From: Candidatus Methanosuratincola sp.
GTDB taxonomy: Archaea > Thermoproteota > Methanomethylicia > Methanomethylicales > Methanomethylicaceae
Assembly (NCBI GenBank): GCA_014361455.1
Contig: JACIVP010000005.1
Coordinates: 1 to 64,000, forward strand
Reading direction: 5' to 3'
Length of the DNA: 64,000 nt
Shown: positions 8,579 through 17,298 of the stretch, piece by piece
Position numbering within the stretch: the first letter of the stretch is position 1
How the letters are laid out: each line of letters starts with the position of its first letter
Translations under genes and position numbers: made by a program
Notes under the pieces: generated by a model
The model's input: the letters and a program-made list of their open reading frames with translations, nothing else
The model's database searches: none
What the model was told of the DNA's origin: nothing

Positions 8579-9105
8579 GCGTTGCACCTGAATGATTTGA
8601 GATATATTGCTGGACCGCAGGGGAGCTTTGAGATGCTGTCTATGAAAAAGATCTCAGGCGTTCCGCTGGAAAATTGGATGTGCACCTCTGTCGCCTTATC
8701 CCCTGTGACCGGTGATGCGCAATCGCCCAGTGCCAGCTTCATGCACTCGTAGAGGGGGCGCAGGTCCTCGGTATCGGGAGGCGCAAGGGCCAGCGGCCTG
8801 TGTCTCGTGCCCTTGGGCGATCGGACGCCCAGCTCCCTAATGAGCTGTACCCGCTTTACCAGGAAGGATACACTTGGCTCTGTCTTCCCAAGATCGTAGC
8901 ACTCGATCAGGCTTGGGCTTCCGAACCTGCTGTGCAGTATCCACAGCTTCGATGACTTCTGGTTCTTGGCATACTCAAAGAGGTAGGCAAGACTGGATTT
9001 TCCTCTCATAAATATAGAAAAGGCCGCACAGCAGGCGACCAGGTCGTTGCAGAGGCTCCTTGTCCTCTGGCTCGGCCTGAGGGAGGTCGTCAGCAGTATG
9101 GCCAT
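8575..9105 (-). CDS. Brix domain ribosome-biogenesis protein (Imp4-like)
   Basis: 176 aa with N-terminal LLTTSLRPSQRTRSLCNDL and then RGKSSLAYLFEYA, the hallmark start of archaeal Brix/Imp4 proteins. The C-terminus has strand-rich PEIFFIDS. These proteins help pre-rRNA folding during subunit assembly. It is placed between L37Ae and Pcc1, as in many archaea. RpoP, often present here, is absent: only about 30 nt separate this gene from L37Ae. Confidence 0.85.
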   Translation of the reverse strand: MAILLTTSLRPSQRTRSLCNDLVACCAAFSIFMRGKSSLAYLFEYAKNQKSSKLWILHSRFGSPSLIECYDLGKTEPSVSFLVKRVQLIRELGVRSPKGTRHRPLALAPPDTEDLRPLYECMKLALGDCASPVTGDKATEVHIQFSSGTPEIFFIDSISKLPCGPAIYLKSFRCNA

Positions 9106-9136
9106 AAAAGACCGACAGCTACAATCTTTCTTAATC

Positions 9137-9400
9137 TTACTTTATCTTCAGCTCGTCTGGCGTCAGAGTTTTTCCCAGAGTGGTCTGAGGCACGAAGGCG
9201 CCGCCTGCGAAGCGTACGCCGCATGCCCTGCAGTCCCATATGCCTGCGGCTACCCGCACGAGCTTGTCGACCGACTTGCACTTGGGGCACCTTAGGCTCT
9301 TCTCTGATTTCTGTTCGATAGCAAGCAGGCGTTTCCTAAGGGTGGCGCCGTATTTCGGGCCAAACCTTCCAGCAGACTTGACGGACTTTGTCTTTCCCAT
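9137..9400 (-). CDS. rpl37ae: Ribosomal protein L37Ae (eL43)
   Basis: 87 aa with KSAGRFGPKYGATLRKR at the N-terminus and a four-cysteine zinc ribbon (CPKC ... CRAC, residues about 38-60) followed by FAGGAFVPQT. It is a structural protein of the large subunit. The start overlaps the Rrp42 stop by 1 nt, making it part of the exosome transcription unit. Confidence 0.97.
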   Translation of the reverse strand: MGKTKSVKSAGRFGPKYGATLRKRLLAIEQKSEKSLRCPKCKSVDKLVRVAAGIWDCRACGVRFAGGAFVPQTTLGKTLTPDELKIK

Positions 9401-10230
9401 CAGGGTTCACCAACCTTATCGTTCTTCAGTTTTAGCGCCTCAACCACCTTCTTGCGGATCTCCTGGCTTTTATCTCTAGCTATTTCGACTGCACGCAGGA
9501 TCTCTTCTGGGGTGATGTACCCTGATTCTCCCTTCTGTATCGCACAGAGCATCCCGTTCTCCTTGAAGGCCACGCTGAACCTGCAGTCAAGAACCTCTTC
9601 TTCCTCGAAGGACGGATCCACAAACAGCCTGCTCCCAATTTTTGCTAGTGTGACGTTGATGGGGATGTCGGTTATTGGCATCGGCAGGCGCTTCCCGGTC
9701 AGATTGACCGCGTCACCCTCGATGCAAGCCTCAGGCATCGTTGCAGTGAGCATCGCTGTGAGAGCGGCAAGCGCAGCCGCATCGATGAGGTTCCCGCAGT
9801 GATCGAGTATGTAAACGTCCACGTGGACGATCCAGACCTTCTTCCCTGGGATAATGCAGAGCTTTGTCGTGTCTAGGACCTTTGACTCCCTGAGCCCTCG
9901 GTCAACGACCCTCGCGAGCTCGACTGCCACCTCGTCAGGCCTTCCAGGCTCGAAGTCAGGAGAAGCAAACGGAACAAACTCGGCACCGACCTGCATCACA
10001 CCCTCATTGGGAATATCCGGAAAGGGATCGCCGATCTCGAACTTTATACCTGCAACCACCTTAGTTCCACCTATGGAGACCAGCGACGAACCGTCTGCCT
10101 TCTCGACAAAACCGGTCTGTATAGATATATCCCTGTAGTCGGTCAGTGTCCTGCCGTCCATCCTCCTTCCGCTTTCTGAGAGCTCAATTATCTGTTTTCG
10201 CTTTACCGCTGGAACTATTCGCTGGCTCAT
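9400..10230 (-). CDS. rrp42: Exosome core subunit Rrp42
   Basis: RNase PH-fold protein of 276 aa. DGRTLTDYRDISIQTG and GSSLVSIGGTKVVAGIKFEIG mark the Rrp42 branch, which supports the hexameric ring but lacks the catalytic residues of Rrp41. It forms alternating Rrp41/Rrp42 dimers for phosphorolytic 3'-5' RNA decay and tailing. It sits 3 nt downstream of rrp41. Confidence 0.95.
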   Translation of the reverse strand: MSQRIVPAVKRKQIIELSESGRRMDGRTLTDYRDISIQTGFVEKADGSSLVSIGGTKVVAGIKFEIGDPFPDIPNEGVMQVGAEFVPFASPDFEPGRPDEVAVELARVVDRGLRESKVLDTTKLCIIPGKKVWIVHVDVYILDHCGNLIDAAALAALTAMLTATMPEACIEGDAVNLTGKRLPMPITDIPINVTLAKIGSRLFVDPSFEEEEVLDCRFSVAFKENGMLCAIQKGESGYITPEEILRAVEIARDKSQEIRKKVVEALKLKNDKVGEP

Positions 10231-10233
10231 CGC

Positions 10234-10977
10234 TCATACCTCCTCCATTTTTGATACTGCTCCCTTGAAGTGTTTTTCAATCGCTTCCTTCTGCTTCTTG
10301 TAGACTTCCATGCAGCCCTTCTTCAGGAGCTCGATTGATTGCAGGAACTCGTCGTGCGTGATCTGACCGTCCATTTGGAGCAACGTCACAGCGTTCTTGG
10401 AGGGCATGTATGCCATGGGCATATCAGACTCTCCAGTCTTGTCCTCCTTGTCCTGGACGTCCAGCACAAGCTTCCCCTCGACCTTGCCGACGGCAATGCT
10501 CGCGACGAGGTCGCGCATCGGTATGCCCGCATCCACGAGGGCCAACGAGGCTGCTGAGATCGAGGCGCACCTTGTGCTCCCGTCCGCCTGCAGGACTTCG
10601 ATGAATATATCTATGCTTGTCCTTGGGAAGAAGTCGACGAAGATCGCAGGCCCGAGCGCCTCGCGGATGACTTTGGAGAGCTCAACTTCCCTCCTCGATG
10701 GGGCTGGAGATTTCCACTCTTCCACCGAGAAGGATGCCATCCGGTAGTACGCCTCGACCCTTGCTTTGTCGGATAGGGCAAGGTGCTTTGGGTGGGATTC
10801 CCTCGGACCCATCACCCCCACCAAGATCTTCGTCTTCCCCCACTCAACATAGGCTGAACCATCGGTGTTCTTCAGGACGCCTAGCTGGAACTCTATTGGC
10901 CTTATCTCATCCAATCTTCTGCCGTCACATCTTATTCCGTCATCAGATATCAATCTTTCAATTTTCGAATCGCCCAT
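10234..10977 (-). CDS. rrp41: Exosome catalytic subunit Rrp41
   Basis: RNase PH-fold protein of 247 aa with CDGRRLDEIRPIEFQLGV, GSAYVEWGKTKILVGVMGP, EVLQADGSTRCASISAASLAL and ILVGVMGPRE. This is the active phosphorolytic subunit of the archaeal exosome, using inorganic phosphate to shorten RNA. It lies between rrp4 and rrp42 in the conserved order. Confidence 0.96.
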   Translation of the reverse strand: MGDSKIERLISDDGIRCDGRRLDEIRPIEFQLGVLKNTDGSAYVEWGKTKILVGVMGPRESHPKHLALSDKARVEAYYRMASFSVEEWKSPAPSRREVELSKVIREALGPAIFVDFFPRTSIDIFIEVLQADGSTRCASISAASLALVDAGIPMRDLVASIAVGKVEGKLVLDVQDKEDKTGESDMPMAYMPSKNAVTLLQMDGQITHDEFLQSIELLKKGCMEVYKKQKEAIEKHFKGAVSKMEEV

Positions 10978-10981
10978 AATA

Positions 10982-11668
10982 TCACCTTATTTTGCTAATC
11001 AAAAACTCTCTGATTCTATCCGTTAGGCCGGTAGTGTGTGCCTCAGCCTCGATCTTCCGTATAGCATCGGCAATCACGGCCTCCTCGTCGCGGGACTTTC
11101 CTGATATCCACACCCTGCCGTTCTGACCCACGAGAATCTGGGCGCCAGTCTCTTTCTTAAGCATCGTTATCATTGACCCCTTCTTTCCTATTATCCTGGG
11201 AACCCTTGTGAAGTCGATGTCTATGACTGTGCCCCGGTGTATCTTACCAAGCCCGTGGTCTCTTGCGGTCAGCGATGGGTTCCTTGTCCTGTCAAAGGCC
11301 ATTACCGTGGCGATCACCATCTCTCCGACGTCAAGATACCTGCGAGCTTCTTCCTTGAGAGGGTTCAGGGGCTTTGACAGGAATTCTGAGGCAAACAGAA
11401 CCCCTTGGTAGGGGGACCGGATGTCGAGCATCCACGCGGTAGAGATGCACTCAACCACCTTGCCGATCACAACATCCCCTGGCTGAGGTATGTAGCACCC
11501 CCTAAGAGGGATGACAGAGATCACGTTGTTCCTGATATCGGCAAGACCGACCATCGAGGCGTAATATCTCCCATCATCGCAATACACATTGAATCCGGGC
11601 TGGTAGTTCCCTTCTGCCAATAGCGTGCCCGGGGACACTAGCTGTCTTGGTTCGAAGAAAGTAGTCAT
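10982..11668 (-). CDS. rrp4: Exosome RNA-binding cap subunit Rrp4
   Basis: 228 aa with an N-terminal domain, an S1 domain (about 60-140: GDVVIGKVVECISTAWMLDI) and a C-terminal KH domain (VPRIIGKKGSMITMLKKETG). It caps the Rrp41/42 ring and selects RNA, with a preference for A-rich ends in studied archaea. It follows SBDS closely in the same operon. Confidence 0.95.
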   Translation of the reverse strand: MTTFFEPRQLVSPGTLLAEGNYQPGFNVYCDDGRYYASMVGLADIRNNVISVIPLRGCYIPQPGDVVIGKVVECISTAWMLDIRSPYQGVLFASEFLSKPLNPLKEEARRYLDVGEMVIATVMAFDRTRNPSLTARDHGLGKIHRGTVIDIDFTRVPRIIGKKGSMITMLKKETGAQILVGQNGRVWISGKSRDEEAVIADAIRKIEAEAHTTGLTDRIREFLISKIR

Positions 11669-11680
11669 TCAAGTAACACC

Positions 11681-12379
11681 TCATAGCTTTTTTATATCAA
11701 TATCACAATTACCCCTAGTTAGTTCGTTGACGCGGTCCACAAAGCTCTGCTGGATACCCGCCGGGAGCACCATCTCGCCCCGCCAAGACCCATCTGAGAG
11801 CCAGTCCGACCGCGTCATGTTCCCCATCTTCGATATCACACTGTAGACTCGCCTAGCATGGGCAGACGGGATGCTGATCCTAGCCACGACCTGCGATACC
11901 TTGAGAGGGAGCTCTGTCCTCAGGGCCTTGATAACCTCCTGCGCCTGTTCCTCCACAGACTTGAACGGATCTATGCTCACCCTCACATTTTCCATTGCGT
12001 TATCTATTCGCTGTGGAGGATGTGGGAATCCGCTCTTCGGGTCAATGCAATTCCGGGATATGAAATTGACTATCTGTTTCCGCTTGTTTTCGATCATCTC
12101 GCGCCTCTGCTCGGTAGTAAGCTGGAGCTCGCCCTTCCTGATTATTGCGGTGGCGATTGTCTTCGGGTCGTCGGTACCGAAGTTCTTCTTCAGGGACTCC
12201 TCCGATGCCTTCAGGCCCTTGCTTGCATCCTTGTAGATGATCTCGCTCACAAGAAGCTCATTGAAGTCTACTTCCTTGCCACTCTTGAGGGCCCAAGCGA
12301 GATCTGGGTCTACCATCACCTCAAAGTGCTCTCCGCGAATAACTAGCCTGGCAATGACTGACTTCTCTTCTTTCGGCAT
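11681..12379 (-). CDS. sbds: Ribosome maturation protein SBDS
   Basis: 232 aa with the three-domain SBDS layout: an N-terminal FYSH domain ([17 protein letters not shown]), a helical middle domain ([27 protein letters not shown]) and a C-terminal ferredoxin-like domain. SBDS with EF-2-like GTPases releases aIF6 from the 50S subunit. The PsmA-SBDS-Rrp4-Rrp41-Rrp42 order is a classic archaeal supercluster. Confidence 0.96.
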   Translation of the reverse strand: MPKEEKSVIARLVIRGEHFEVMVDPDLAWALKSGKEVDFNELLVSEIIYKDASKGLKASEESLKKNFGTDDPKTIATAIIRKGELQLTTEQRREMIENKRKQIVNFISRNCIDPKSGFPHPPQRIDNAMENVRVSIDPFKSVEEQAQEVIKALRTELPLKVSQVVARISIPSAHARRVYSVISKMGNMTRSDWLSDGSWRGEMVLPAGIQQSFVDRVNELTRGNCDIDIKKL

Positions 12380-12383
12380 GGGC

Positions 12384-13106
12384 TTACGCCTTTAGCTTTT
12401 CTATGTATTCCATAAGGCGCTGTGGTAGGAGGTTTTCGAATTTTCCAGTCTCGGATCGCAGTATCGCCATCTCGACCTTGGCAGAGTCGAGTCCGCCCTC
12501 GACTATAGATGAGAGCGCCTTCAGCGCAAGCATTATTGCATCATCGATCTCAAGGTCAGGCTGGTAGTTCTTCTCGAAGAACTCCGTGGCAGTCTGGCTT
12601 CCTGCGCCTATCGCTACAGCATAGTATCCTGCGTAGGCTCCGCTCGGCTCGGTCATGAACAGCCTTGGCCCGAATCGGTCTATGCCTGCTATCAGCAGCG
12701 CGACGCCGAAGGGTCTAACACCAGCATGCTGGGTGTAGATCTGCTTCACCTCGCTGACTTTCTTGGTCAGCACCTCGACGTCGATTATCTCATCGTAAAG
12801 CATCCGGTTGATTTGTGCCTCCTGCCTCGCCCGCTCAACCAAGATCCTTGCGTCGGAGGAGAGACCTGCGAACGTCGCGCCAACGTGCTCGTCTATCTTG
12901 AGGATCTTCTCCATGGATGCGGGATCAATCAGAGGGCTGATCCTCTTCTTCTCTACTGCCAGAATGACGCCGTTCCTGCACCTGATCCCGATGGCCGTCC
13001 ACCCGCGCCTCACCGCCTCAAGAGCATATTCGACCTGGAATAGACGCCCATCAGGCGAGAATATTGTAATCGCACGATCATAACCCATTCCTGGAGGGCT
13101 AAACAT
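12384..13106 (-). CDS. psmA: 20S proteasome alpha subunit
   Basis: 240 aa with the alpha-subunit N-terminal signature [17 protein letters not shown] and [10 protein letters not shown], whose first helix gates the chamber. Lacking an N-terminal catalytic Thr, it is structural. It is the first gene of the exosome operon, with a TATA box at 13179-13190. No beta subunit is present in the window. Confidence 0.96.
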   Translation of the reverse strand: MFSPPGMGYDRAITIFSPDGRLFQVEYALEAVRRGWTAIGIRCRNGVILAVEKKRISPLIDPASMEKILKIDEHVGATFAGLSSDARILVERARQEAQINRMLYDEIIDVEVLTKKVSEVKQIYTQHAGVRPFGVALLIAGIDRFGPRLFMTEPSGAYAGYYAVAIGAGSQTATEFFEKNYQPDLEIDDAIMLALKALSSIVEGGLDSAKVEMAILRSETGKFENLLPQRLMEYIEKLKA

Positions 13107-13178
13107 TTCATTTCACCACATGTAATAGCAACATATTATGCTAAGGATATTTTACCTTCAGCATAAAAGACTATGCAC

Positions 13179-13190
13179 ATTTTATATTCT
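13179..13190 (-). promoter_or_regulatory. TATA box of the PsmA-SBDS-exosome operon
   Basis: AGAATATAAAAT on the minus strand is preceded by purine-rich GCGAAA, a possible BRE. Initiation would be near 13155, giving a leader of about 50 nt before PsmA. Confidence 0.55.
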
Positions 13191-13201
13191 TTTCGCACTG
13201 C

Positions 13202-14107
13202 CTACTCGATCGCCAGCGCCATCAGGAGGTCTCTTTCTGTGAGTATGCCGACAATGCCTCCTCCATCCTCGACGAGCACTGCGCCAACGCCGCTGGTCCT
13301 GATCAGCGGAGCCACATCCCCTATCAAGTCCTTCGGGCTCACCTTCACAGCCCCCTCGCTCATTATCTCCTTTGCAGGCACCGAGATCACCTGGTCCATC
13401 TCGTCCAGCATGATCTTCCTGAACGCCTTCCCCTCACCGAAGTACCTGACAATATCCATAGTCGTTACGATCCCCCTTACTGTCCCCCCTTCCACGAGCG
13501 GGATCCTGCGGAACCCGTTCGAAACCATGAGGCGGGCCACCGACTTTATCGTGATCTCGGGCGATGCCATAACCGGGCTCTTGGACATGTAATCCTCAAC
13601 TTTTCCGGTCATTGATCTTCCTGAGAGGTACCTCACCACATCGTACTCAGTTATAATCCCCACCAAGACTCCGCCGTCCACAATGGGCACGGACCCGACG
13701 TTCTCACGGATCATCTTCCCGAGGACCTCCGAGAAGCTCTCCTCAATGCCGGCGGAAACGACCTCCCGGGTCATGATTGAGTCTACCGGCGCATATAGGG
13801 TAGAGAAGAACCTGCCGCCGTACCTCAGCTTTACGAGGTTGTAGTACTCGCCGCCGCCGAAGAGGTTGACCAAGTCGGTTGCGGTAATTATCCCTATGAG
13901 ATCGCCCTTTGTTGTGGTAATCGGGATCCTTCTTATCCCCTTGGAGAGCATGAGGTCTATCGCCTTTATTATTGGAGTGCGGGTGGTTGCGGAAATTGCG
14001 GGCTTCTGGACTATGAACTCCAGTTCTTTTGGCTTGCTATAGACGCTATTCGAGAAGTTTGGGGTCCCATCGCTCCTCAAAAAACCTCTGATTACCCGCC
14101 GGCTCAT
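13202..14107 (-). CDS. Four-CBS-domain regulatory protein
   Basis: 301 aa consisting almost only of four CBS repeats (two Bateman modules). Each shows the strand-helix pattern with RRIPI or GSVPIVDGG and VGIITEYDVVRYL-type motifs; repeats begin near residues 30, 90, 160 and 230. CBS pairs bind adenosine nucleotides and act as energy sensors. The N-terminus (RRVIRGFLRSDGTPNFSNSV) carries no DNA-binding domain that I recognise. It lies between psmA and the citrate-synthase-like gene; the target is unknown. Confidence 0.85.
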   Translation of the reverse strand: MSRRVIRGFLRSDGTPNFSNSVYSKPKELEFIVQKPAISATTRTPIIKAIDLMLSKGIRRIPITTTKGDLIGIITATDLVNLFGGGEYYNLVKLRYGGRFFSTLYAPVDSIMTREVVSAGIEESFSEVLGKMIRENVGSVPIVDGGVLVGIITEYDVVRYLSGRSMTGKVEDYMSKSPVMASPEITIKSVARLMVSNGFRRIPLVEGGTVRGIVTTMDIVRYFGEGKAFRKIMLDEMDQVISVPAKEIMSEGAVKVSPKDLIGDVAPLIRTSGVGAVLVEDGGGIVGILTERDLLMALAIE

Positions 14108-14161
14108 ACAAATTCCACGTTATCACATTCTGCAAGCAGCCTAAAAAAGTGTTTGATGAGG

Positions 14162-15586
14162 CTACTGCTGGAAAATGCGGTGTTTGTTGGCTTCGTAGAA
14201 TTCTGGCATGTGCTTCTCGACCAGGCTGAGCATCTCCTCATCGCTTATTGACAGTGCCTCCCCAGAATCGAATTTCTTCAGCACCTCACGGTATATCCTC
14301 ATCACGCCCTCGGAATCCTTGTCCACCTTTTCCCCATTCTTAAGGCCGAAGAAGTAGTTGATCCAGAAGGCTACGCCTGCGTTCCCCGAGTAGGGCGTGA
14401 TCGATACCCCGGGGGGGACGCCGAGCAGCTTCTCTGTGTCGAAAGGCAGATACATCTCTATGTTTTTGAGCGCCCCGTCCGCGTGGATACCCGCCCTCGT
14501 CACGTTGAAGTTCCTCCCCACAATCGGGTAGTAGGGTGGGATGTAGTAGCCTATGTTGCGCCTGTAGTACTTTGCCATCTCCGTGATGGCAAGCGTGTTC
14601 ATCCCGTCTAGGTCTCCCTTGAGGCCAGAGTATATGAAGACCATCGCCTCGAGCGGGACGTTGCCTGCCCTCTCGCCGATGCCGAGGAGGGTCGTGTTGT
14701 TGAGCGATGCCCCATACATCCAAGCCGCAGTCGCATTGGCGATGCCAAGATGGAAGTCGTTGTGCCCATGGAACTCGAGGTACTCGGATGGCACCCCTGC
14801 CAATTGCCGCATTAGATAGAATATTTTTGGTATGCTCCTCGGCAGAGCAGCCTTTGACCAAGGCAGCCCGAGCCCCAAGGTATCAGGAACCCTCAGTTTT
14901 ACAGGGATCCCGTATTTATCAGAGAGCTGCATGAGCCGCTTCGCAAACGGAACCACCACTCCCAGGATGTCTGCCCTAGTGCAGTCTTCAACATGGGCAC
15001 GCATTATTATCCCCGATTTGAGCCCTTCCTCGACCACGTCGAGGTACTTCTGGATGACCTGGGATCGGCTCATGCCCTTGAACTTGAAGAAAATGTGGTA
15101 ATCTGAAATCGACGCGAGCATGCCGACCTCGTCTACCTTAGCATCTTTAGCGATCTTTAGGTCGTCTTTGCTCGCCCTAATCCAACCAGTAATCCTGGGA
15201 TACTCGTACCCGAGATCCCTCACCCTCGACACCGCCTCCTTGTCCCTCTGGGTGTAGAGGAAGAATTCGGACATTAGTACCTTACCATTTGGCCCCCCTA
15301 TGCGGTGCAAGAAGTTGTAGAGATCCACTATCTGGTTAACGGTATACGGATCCCTTGATTGCTGACCGTCCCTGAAGGTCGTATCCGTTATCCAGAGGTT
15401 TTCAGGCACCTCCATCGGTACATCTATACCGTCCCAGACCATCTTTGGGGGGGACTCGAACGGGAAGAGATCCTTGTATATCTTCGGTGACTGGGTCTCG
15501 GCGATGTCGTACTCAGAATAGTCTATCCTCTCGCCTTTCAGCGCCCTCAGAAGATCGTCGCGCGCCTTTTCATTCAGGAGAGACAC
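14162..15586 (-). CDS. HMGL/isopropylmalate-synthase family enzyme, probable Re-citrate synthase
   Basis: 474 aa TIM-barrel Claisen-condensing enzyme. TTFRDGQQSRDPYTV carries the metal-binding Arg-Asp; the HxH metal ligands are in EFHGHNDFHLG, with NTTLLGIGERAGN after them. The segment PYTVNQIVDLYNFLHRIGGP and the length match what I recall of Re-face citrate synthases rather than LeuA, and no C-terminal leucine-feedback domain is visible. It would make citrate from oxaloacetate and acetyl-CoA. Homocitrate or citramalate synthase activity cannot be excluded. It has its own TATA box. Confidence 0.7.
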   Translation of the reverse strand: MSLLNEKARDDLLRALKGERIDYSEYDIAETQSPKIYKDLFPFESPPKMVWDGIDVPMEVPENLWITDTTFRDGQQSRDPYTVNQIVDLYNFLHRIGGPNGKVLMSEFFLYTQRDKEAVSRVRDLGYEYPRITGWIRASKDDLKIAKDAKVDEVGMLASISDYHIFFKFKGMSRSQVIQKYLDVVEEGLKSGIIMRAHVEDCTRADILGVVVPFAKRLMQLSDKYGIPVKLRVPDTLGLGLPWSKAALPRSIPKIFYLMRQLAGVPSEYLEFHGHNDFHLGIANATAAWMYGASLNNTTLLGIGERAGNVPLEAMVFIYSGLKGDLDGMNTLAITEMAKYYRRNIGYYIPPYYPIVGRNFNVTRAGIHADGALKNIEMYLPFDTEKLLGVPPGVSITPYSGNAGVAFWINYFFGLKNGEKVDKDSEGVMRIYREVLKKFDSGEALSISDEEMLSLVEKHMPEFYEANKHRIFQQ

Positions 15587-15915
15587 TCACTAAACCCCCT
15601 GGAACCACTAAGCTTAAGATTCAATAGCTTTTAAAGATATCGCTCTAAAAATGAATTTACATCAATAAGAACCATTGGTATTAAAAAATATTTTAATTTA
15701 CTCACGTTCCATTATGGCAATGTTTGAAAAACCATGATCCATGCTCAAAAAAGTTTAGAAAACGCAAAGAAACACTTTCTTTTTTTCGAAAAACGATTTT
15801 ACAAATGTAAAGTGGGCGCAGGGAGTCTCCCTGCGGGGCTTTTGCCCTCAGTCCGTCGCAGGTTCAACATCTTCAGCGTTCTGATTTGACTGGGACGGCT
15901 TCTTCATCCCCAACC
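15587..15915 (-). other. AT-rich intergenic region with tandem hairpins
   Basis: This spacer holds a TATA element (ATCTTTAAAAGC, 15627-15638) for the synthase gene and a long AT-rich stretch. At 15818-15845 there are two adjacent hairpins (GCAGGGA/TCCCTGC and GGGC/GCCC) downstream of pop5, followed on the minus strand by T-rich runs. The hairpins and T runs probably terminate the L15e-Pop5 unit. A 19-codon ATG frame (15852-15911) is too short to call. Confidence 0.4.
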
Positions 15916-16242
15916 CTAATCCACGCGTATTGCTTTTATTTTTTCCTTTGCCTTCTTTATTGTCCCGGTCGAGACGATGGAGATTGCGGTCCCGCCAGGT
16001 AGCTGCAGTTCAATCCTGCTGCCGAGGAAGCGCTGGATCGCCTTCAGTGCCTTTTGGTCGGCGCGGACTATCGCGTATTGCTCGTAGGACCCGACGAGCT
16101 TTATCCTGGACTCAGGTGGCGAGAACTTGGCTATGGCAGTAGGAATGAGGTAAGGGTTGAGTCCCCCAGTGCTTTTGAATACTATGTACCTGGTCCTGAG
16201 ATCCCTGCACTTCAAAAACGATCCCCCCAATTTGTTATCCAA
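15916..16242 (-). CDS. rnp2: RNase P protein component 2 (Pop5)
   Basis: 108 aa with RYIVFKSTGG near the N-terminus, then KLVGSYEQYAIVRADQKALKAI and the closing ISIVSTGTIKKAKEKIK, the typical Pop5 alpha/beta pattern. It pairs with Rpp30 on the RNase P RNA to mature tRNA 5' ends. Rpp30 is not in this window. It sits in the L15e / RNA-binding / Pop5 string seen in many archaea, here split from psmA by two metabolic and regulatory genes. Confidence 0.85.
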   Translation of the reverse strand: MDNKLGGSFLKCRDLRTRYIVFKSTGGLNPYLIPTAIAKFSPPESRIKLVGSYEQYAIVRADQKALKAIQRFLGSRIELQLPGGTAISIVSTGTIKKAKEKIKAIRVD

Positions 16243-16268
16243 ATCCAGAAATAAAAGTAGTAAGTAAG

Positions 16269-16703
16269 TTATGCGAGGCTAAGGATTTCGAGGAGCCTTG
16301 ATTTCGTGTCCTCCCCCTTCCTTAGCTGGAGCGAAATCTTCACCCTGATTATGTCGTCGCTCTCGGAGAGCCTCAAGGACCCAGCGTATGCCTTTTGCTT
16401 CTCGAACCGAATGAAGAGAGCCGATCTAGAGTCGAAAAAACGGTCTATCTCGTCCCTGAGGCGAAGAAGGTCTCCGGGCGGCAGGAGCTTAGTCATGTAA
16501 TCCACAGCATCTTTTGCGCGTGTCCCTTCCTCCTCGAGGGATGCAACCCGTATCTCGTTTCCGTGGTGCCCCCTCGCAATCGTGTATTTGATCTGGGCTG
16601 ATCCCCGCATCCCCTCAGGGAGTAGGTTCAGTAGCGCCTGCTCGACTTTCCTTGGGTCTTCAGTTGCATGGCATATCAGGCTCATTGAAACTTTCGATAT
16701 CAT
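16269..16703 (-). CDS. RNA-binding protein of the COG1325/DUF54 type
   Basis: About 144 aa from the ATG at 16703. Helix DPRKVEQALLNLLPEG is followed by basic strand GHHGNEIRVAS and later FFDSRSALFIRFEKQKAY. This is the L5-like fold of archaeal proteins annotated as exosome-associated RNA-binding factors. The shorter start avoids overlap with L15e, which ends at 16762. Its position next to Pop5 and L15e supports an RNA role; the precise function is unknown. Confidence 0.75.
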   Translation of the reverse strand: MISKVSMSLICHATEDPRKVEQALLNLLPEGMRGSAQIKYTIARGHHGNEIRVASLEEEGTRAKDAVDYMTKLLPPGDLLRLRDEIDRFFDSRSALFIRFEKQKAYAGSLRLSESDDIIRVKISLQLRKGEDTKSRLLEILSLA

Positions 16704-16761
16704 CGAGACAGCACCAGTCGACGAAAAGCGAAAAGGCTGCCCTTTCGGACAATCGGTTACC

Positions 16762-17280
16762 CTACAGACCCCTTGCACGCTTTCCTGCAGCAGTGAGGCC
16801 CCTAAATGCCCGCCCCCGCTGGGCTGGCCGAGCTGTCCAGCCTAGGTTCTTGTCGCCCTTGATCGACGGGTTCGACGGGTCGACAAGAATGACCTCATAC
16901 CAGGCATACCTTCCGTCAGAGGCAACCCAGTAGCTTCCAATTACATTCATGTTCGGGAATCTCTTGGCTGCCCTCTCCTCAGCTATCCATCTCACGCTCT
17001 TGTTAACAGTGAGGCCGTAGATGCCCATCCTCTTTGGGCGCCTTCCGGAACGCGGGCGCGGCACATTCATCGGACCCCTTATCAATCTCACCCTGGTCAC
17101 GACTATGCCAGGCTTCGCCTTGTATCCCAGCGACCTTGCCTTGTCAATACGGGTAGGATGCGCAACTGTGCAGACTGCGGGCTCCCGCCTCCACTTGATG
17201 AGGCGCTCCGTGCGCAGGCTCTTCACAAGCCCCTCTCCAGGGCTCCGCCACGCATCCCTGACGTACTTGTAAGCAGACAT
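16762..17280 (-). CDS. rpl15e: Ribosomal protein L15e (eL15)
   Basis: 172 aa beginning MSAYKYVRDAWRSP and containing PTRIDKARSLGYKAK, RGPMNVPRPRSGRRPKRMG, GSYWVASDGRYAWYEVILVD and NLGWTARPAQRGRAFRGL, all strongly conserved in archaeal L15e. It is a large-subunit structural protein and the first gene of the L15e-Pop5 unit. Confidence 0.97.
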   Translation of the reverse strand: MSAYKYVRDAWRSPGEGLVKSLRTERLIKWRREPAVCTVAHPTRIDKARSLGYKAKPGIVVTRVRLIRGPMNVPRPRSGRRPKRMGIYGLTVNKSVRWIAEERAAKRFPNMNVIGSYWVASDGRYAWYEVILVDPSNPSIKGDKNLGWTARPAQRGRAFRGLTAAGKRARGL

Positions 17281-17298
17281 GGTAACACCAACCGCAGA

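Noticed and set aside
15852-15911. 19-codon ATG frame after pop5 ending in TGA before two hairpins
   Set aside because: Too short and without recognisable features; could be chance. The hairpins are adequately explained as a termination region.
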